From assembly GCF_033807715.1 (NCBI RefSeq), contig NC_084610.1, forward strand, positions 2,891,001 to 2,955,000: DNA of 64,000 nt, read 5' to 3'. Below, piece after piece: positions 61,861 to 64,000 of this stretch. The first letter of the stretch is position 1. Each line of letters opens with the position of its first letter. The notes under the pieces are model-generated. The model was not told the DNA's origin and ran no database searches. It saw only the letters and a program-made list of their open reading frames with translations. Origin of the DNA: Cololabis saira (taxonomy: Eukaryota; Chordata; Actinopteri; Beloniformes; Belonidae). The position numbers were made by a program, and so were the translations under genes.

Positions 61861-62542
61861 TAGCCTGAATTATGATTCCGCGTTAAATCGACGGCGTAGG
61901 GCAGGGGTATTCAACTAGATTCGGCCGGGGGCCACATCTGCAAAGGGACTGTATGAAGAGGGCCGCACAATTTGAAAATGTGGGGGTTTTCAAAATGTAT
62001 TTTGCACTCAAAGACGAAGACTTATGTAAATATAATACATTTGTGTTATACATTTGAATATATCTAGTTTACATATGAATTATGTATTAATTGTCTCCAG
62101 ATTTAGTAATTGTGAATGTTAAATATAATATTCAGATAAAGAAATATTATTTTGAATGCAAGTTCATTTTGAAACCATGCATTGTGCAAACTTAATGAAG
62201 CTGATATTGACCTACTTTTAATAAAACACGCCATAATGACAAAGCACCACTTTCCACCAAGATTTCCTTATTTGAATATTATATTAAGCATTGAGCACAA
62301 CCATTTTAGTCCATAGTAGGCAGTTATAAAAATATTATTATTATTATTATTATTATTATTCAACAAACACCCCCTTTTTTGAAATATGACCAGGGGCCAC
62401 ATAAAAGCTCCTGGCGGGCCGCATGTGGCCCGCGGGCCGCCAATTGAATATCCCTGGCGTCGGGTCGTGGTAGGGTGTGCGTCGCCGCGTACCCTACGCT
62501 GTTGGTTCTGCTTTGGTGTGACGCAGAACCATAAATCAGCCT
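61861..62542. mobile_element. Fold-back MITE split by a nested hAT element
   Basis: Outer ends AGCCTGAATTATGATTCCGC / GCAGAACCATAAATCAGCCT. The inner element (61902-62456; CAGGGGTATTCAACTAGATT ... CAATTGAATATCCCTG) is flanked by GCGTAGGG (61894-61901) and GCGTCGGG (62457-62464), matching at 7 of 8. A half copy of the outer end follows at 62543. Confidence 0.88.
62343..62361. repeat. (ATT)n microsatellite
   Basis: Short trinucleotide run inside the nested hAT element. Confidence 0.8.
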
Positions 62543-62919
62543 AGGCTGATTTATGGTTCACCGGGAGTGGGCTCTGGCGGTTGATGTTGATCCCCGGACC
62601 AAACTTGTTAAGGAGCATCAAACTCACTCTTATCTACGCGGAAATAACGCTAAAATATAAAGAAGGCGTCCCAAACTGTGATCTATGGTGAAATAGGAAA
62701 CGGAAGATGTGCACGATGTATGAGTAGACTATATACAGTGTATATTATACACTGTTCCTTCCAGTTCTGCAGCGCAGCTTTAGCTCCGCCCACTGCAGCT
62801 TTAGCTCCGCCCACTGCAACCGTCGACAGTACATGAAGCTTTCAGTGTGAACGCTCCAAACAGCGAGATGCTGGCGTCAGGAGATTTTTGATGCTTTCAG
62901 TGTGAACGCAGGGTTAGAC

Positions 62920-64000
62920 TGTGTCCACACTGGTACATTTACTCTCAAATGTTTTTGTTACGGATGCGCTTAGTCGTGTTTCAGTTTGTGAATGAAGGTG
63001 TTGCAGCGTAAGACTGGTGGATGAGGCTGGAGCATCGTGGAAACGAGGATGTATTTGCACTGATCTGTTGCTTCGTTGGGTTTTACTACATCCCTCTCTG
63101 GCCAAGTCTTTATGTTACTATTATTCCACTTGGCAGCAGCAGTGCACCTTAGTTGGTTTCAAATTGCCAGAGAAAGTGGCAGAGTTTAACGTCTCTGACG
63201 TAACCCAGCAATATAGACACTACAAATTAGTAATAAGAGGTTATTTCAGGTGGAGTTTTCACCCTGTTTTTGCTCGTATGTGCAGAGCTGGTGGGCTCGG
63301 ATCATGTATAACAGGGATTTGTTGTATGGATGGAGATATTTGCAGAGCTGAAACGTGAGAGTGGATGCAGATTTAAAGCCAGATGTGTGTCGTGGAGCTG
63401 GCTCCACTTCTTTTAGCGGACGTGAAATATCATGAGTGCAGTTTCAGGATGTATCTCTGACCTGGGAAACAACACAGCGGTCTGAGAAGTTCAGTTATGC
63501 AGCGAAATCCAACAACAGATGGCAACAATCGCACAGTGACTGCTCCAGTCTTGTCCGTCATCTGTCTATATTCCTGGCTTTGTTTGGGGGATTTCTCTCT
63601 TTTCTGGGGAAACAAACTCAAGAATTTGCAGCTGCAGTTTGTTTTCCTGTCTTTTGAATTGATAAATGTTATTTTGTTTAGTTTTTTTTATTAATAATTT
63701 CTATTTTAGCAGTATTGTGCCTTCTTTGGAAAGCTCTGCCTTTTATGACGGGCGTGTCACAGTTTTCCTGGTGGGATTTTCCGGTCCGAAGTAACTCCAG
63801 AGTTGGGATTGTGTCCATAAAAGTGACACGGTGCTTGTGATGCCCAGAAGTGAAAACTCTCCAGTATCAGCACCTTCATATTCAACAGAATCGGCGATCA
63901 TTTGTGATACTGTCGCAACTCCTCATACATCACCAGCAAATCTGAAGTCAGCACGTCGGCTTGCTGATTGGTTTAATTATTTCGATAACCGATCCACATA
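62920..64000. other. eed intron 2 continuing, nothing recognised
   Basis: No further EED exon and no repeat ends could be identified to the window edge. Confidence 0.4.

Overview
This is a vertebrate genomic window, almost certainly from a teleost fish. Coding sequence is split into short exons with canonical GT/AG borders. The four recognisable genes are vertebrate genes, and the rest is dense in short non-autonomous DNA transposons, LINE 3' ends and AT- or T-rich microsatellites typical of ray-finned fish. The species cannot be told from the sequence. No prokaryotic, viral or CRISPR feature was seen.

Layout. (1) About 4.5-27.6 kb, minus strand: the 5' part (22 coding exons, 675 codons) of a fibrillar procollagen gene, best matched to COL5A2 (alpha-2(V)). 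It runs from a signal-peptide exon at 27.5 kb to the first ten exons of the main triple helix. Its N-propeptide carries five tandem von Willebrand factor C (VWC) exons where human COL5A2 has one. All five are phase 1-1 exons that splice in frame, and one linker holds an in-frame 12-bp minisatellite. The 3' part of the gene lies beyond base 1. (2) 27.6-32.5 kb: intergenic, between two divergently transcribed genes, filled with MITE and hAT copies. (3) 32.5-39.6 kb, plus strand: complete pejvakin (PJVK/DFNB59), 6 coding exons, 370 aa. (4) 42.8-58.5 kb, plus strand: complete PWP2 (UTP-B/SSU processome WD-repeat protein), 20 coding exons, 920 aa. A near-consensus CTCF motif lies about 150 bp before its start codon. 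(5) 60.06 kb to the end, plus strand: the first two coding exons of EED (Polycomb PRC2), behind a compact promoter with ZNF143-like and ETS-like motifs. The remaining EED exons lie beyond the window.

The genes are functionally unrelated (extracellular matrix, hair-cell maintenance, ribosome biogenesis, chromatin repression); this is ordinary vertebrate synteny. The interest is in the VWC array and in how transposons have shaped the genes. A hAT element with a perfect 8-bp target-site duplication (TSD) inserted exactly across the PWP2 exon-7 splice acceptor and duplicated the acceptor. A hAT remnant supplies sequence beside a pejvakin acceptor. Several elements are nested, with readable insertion order from 8-bp or TTAA duplications.

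All exon borders were placed by hand from splice signals, reading frame and phase. For all three spliced models in which a full check was possible, exon lengths and phases sum correctly.
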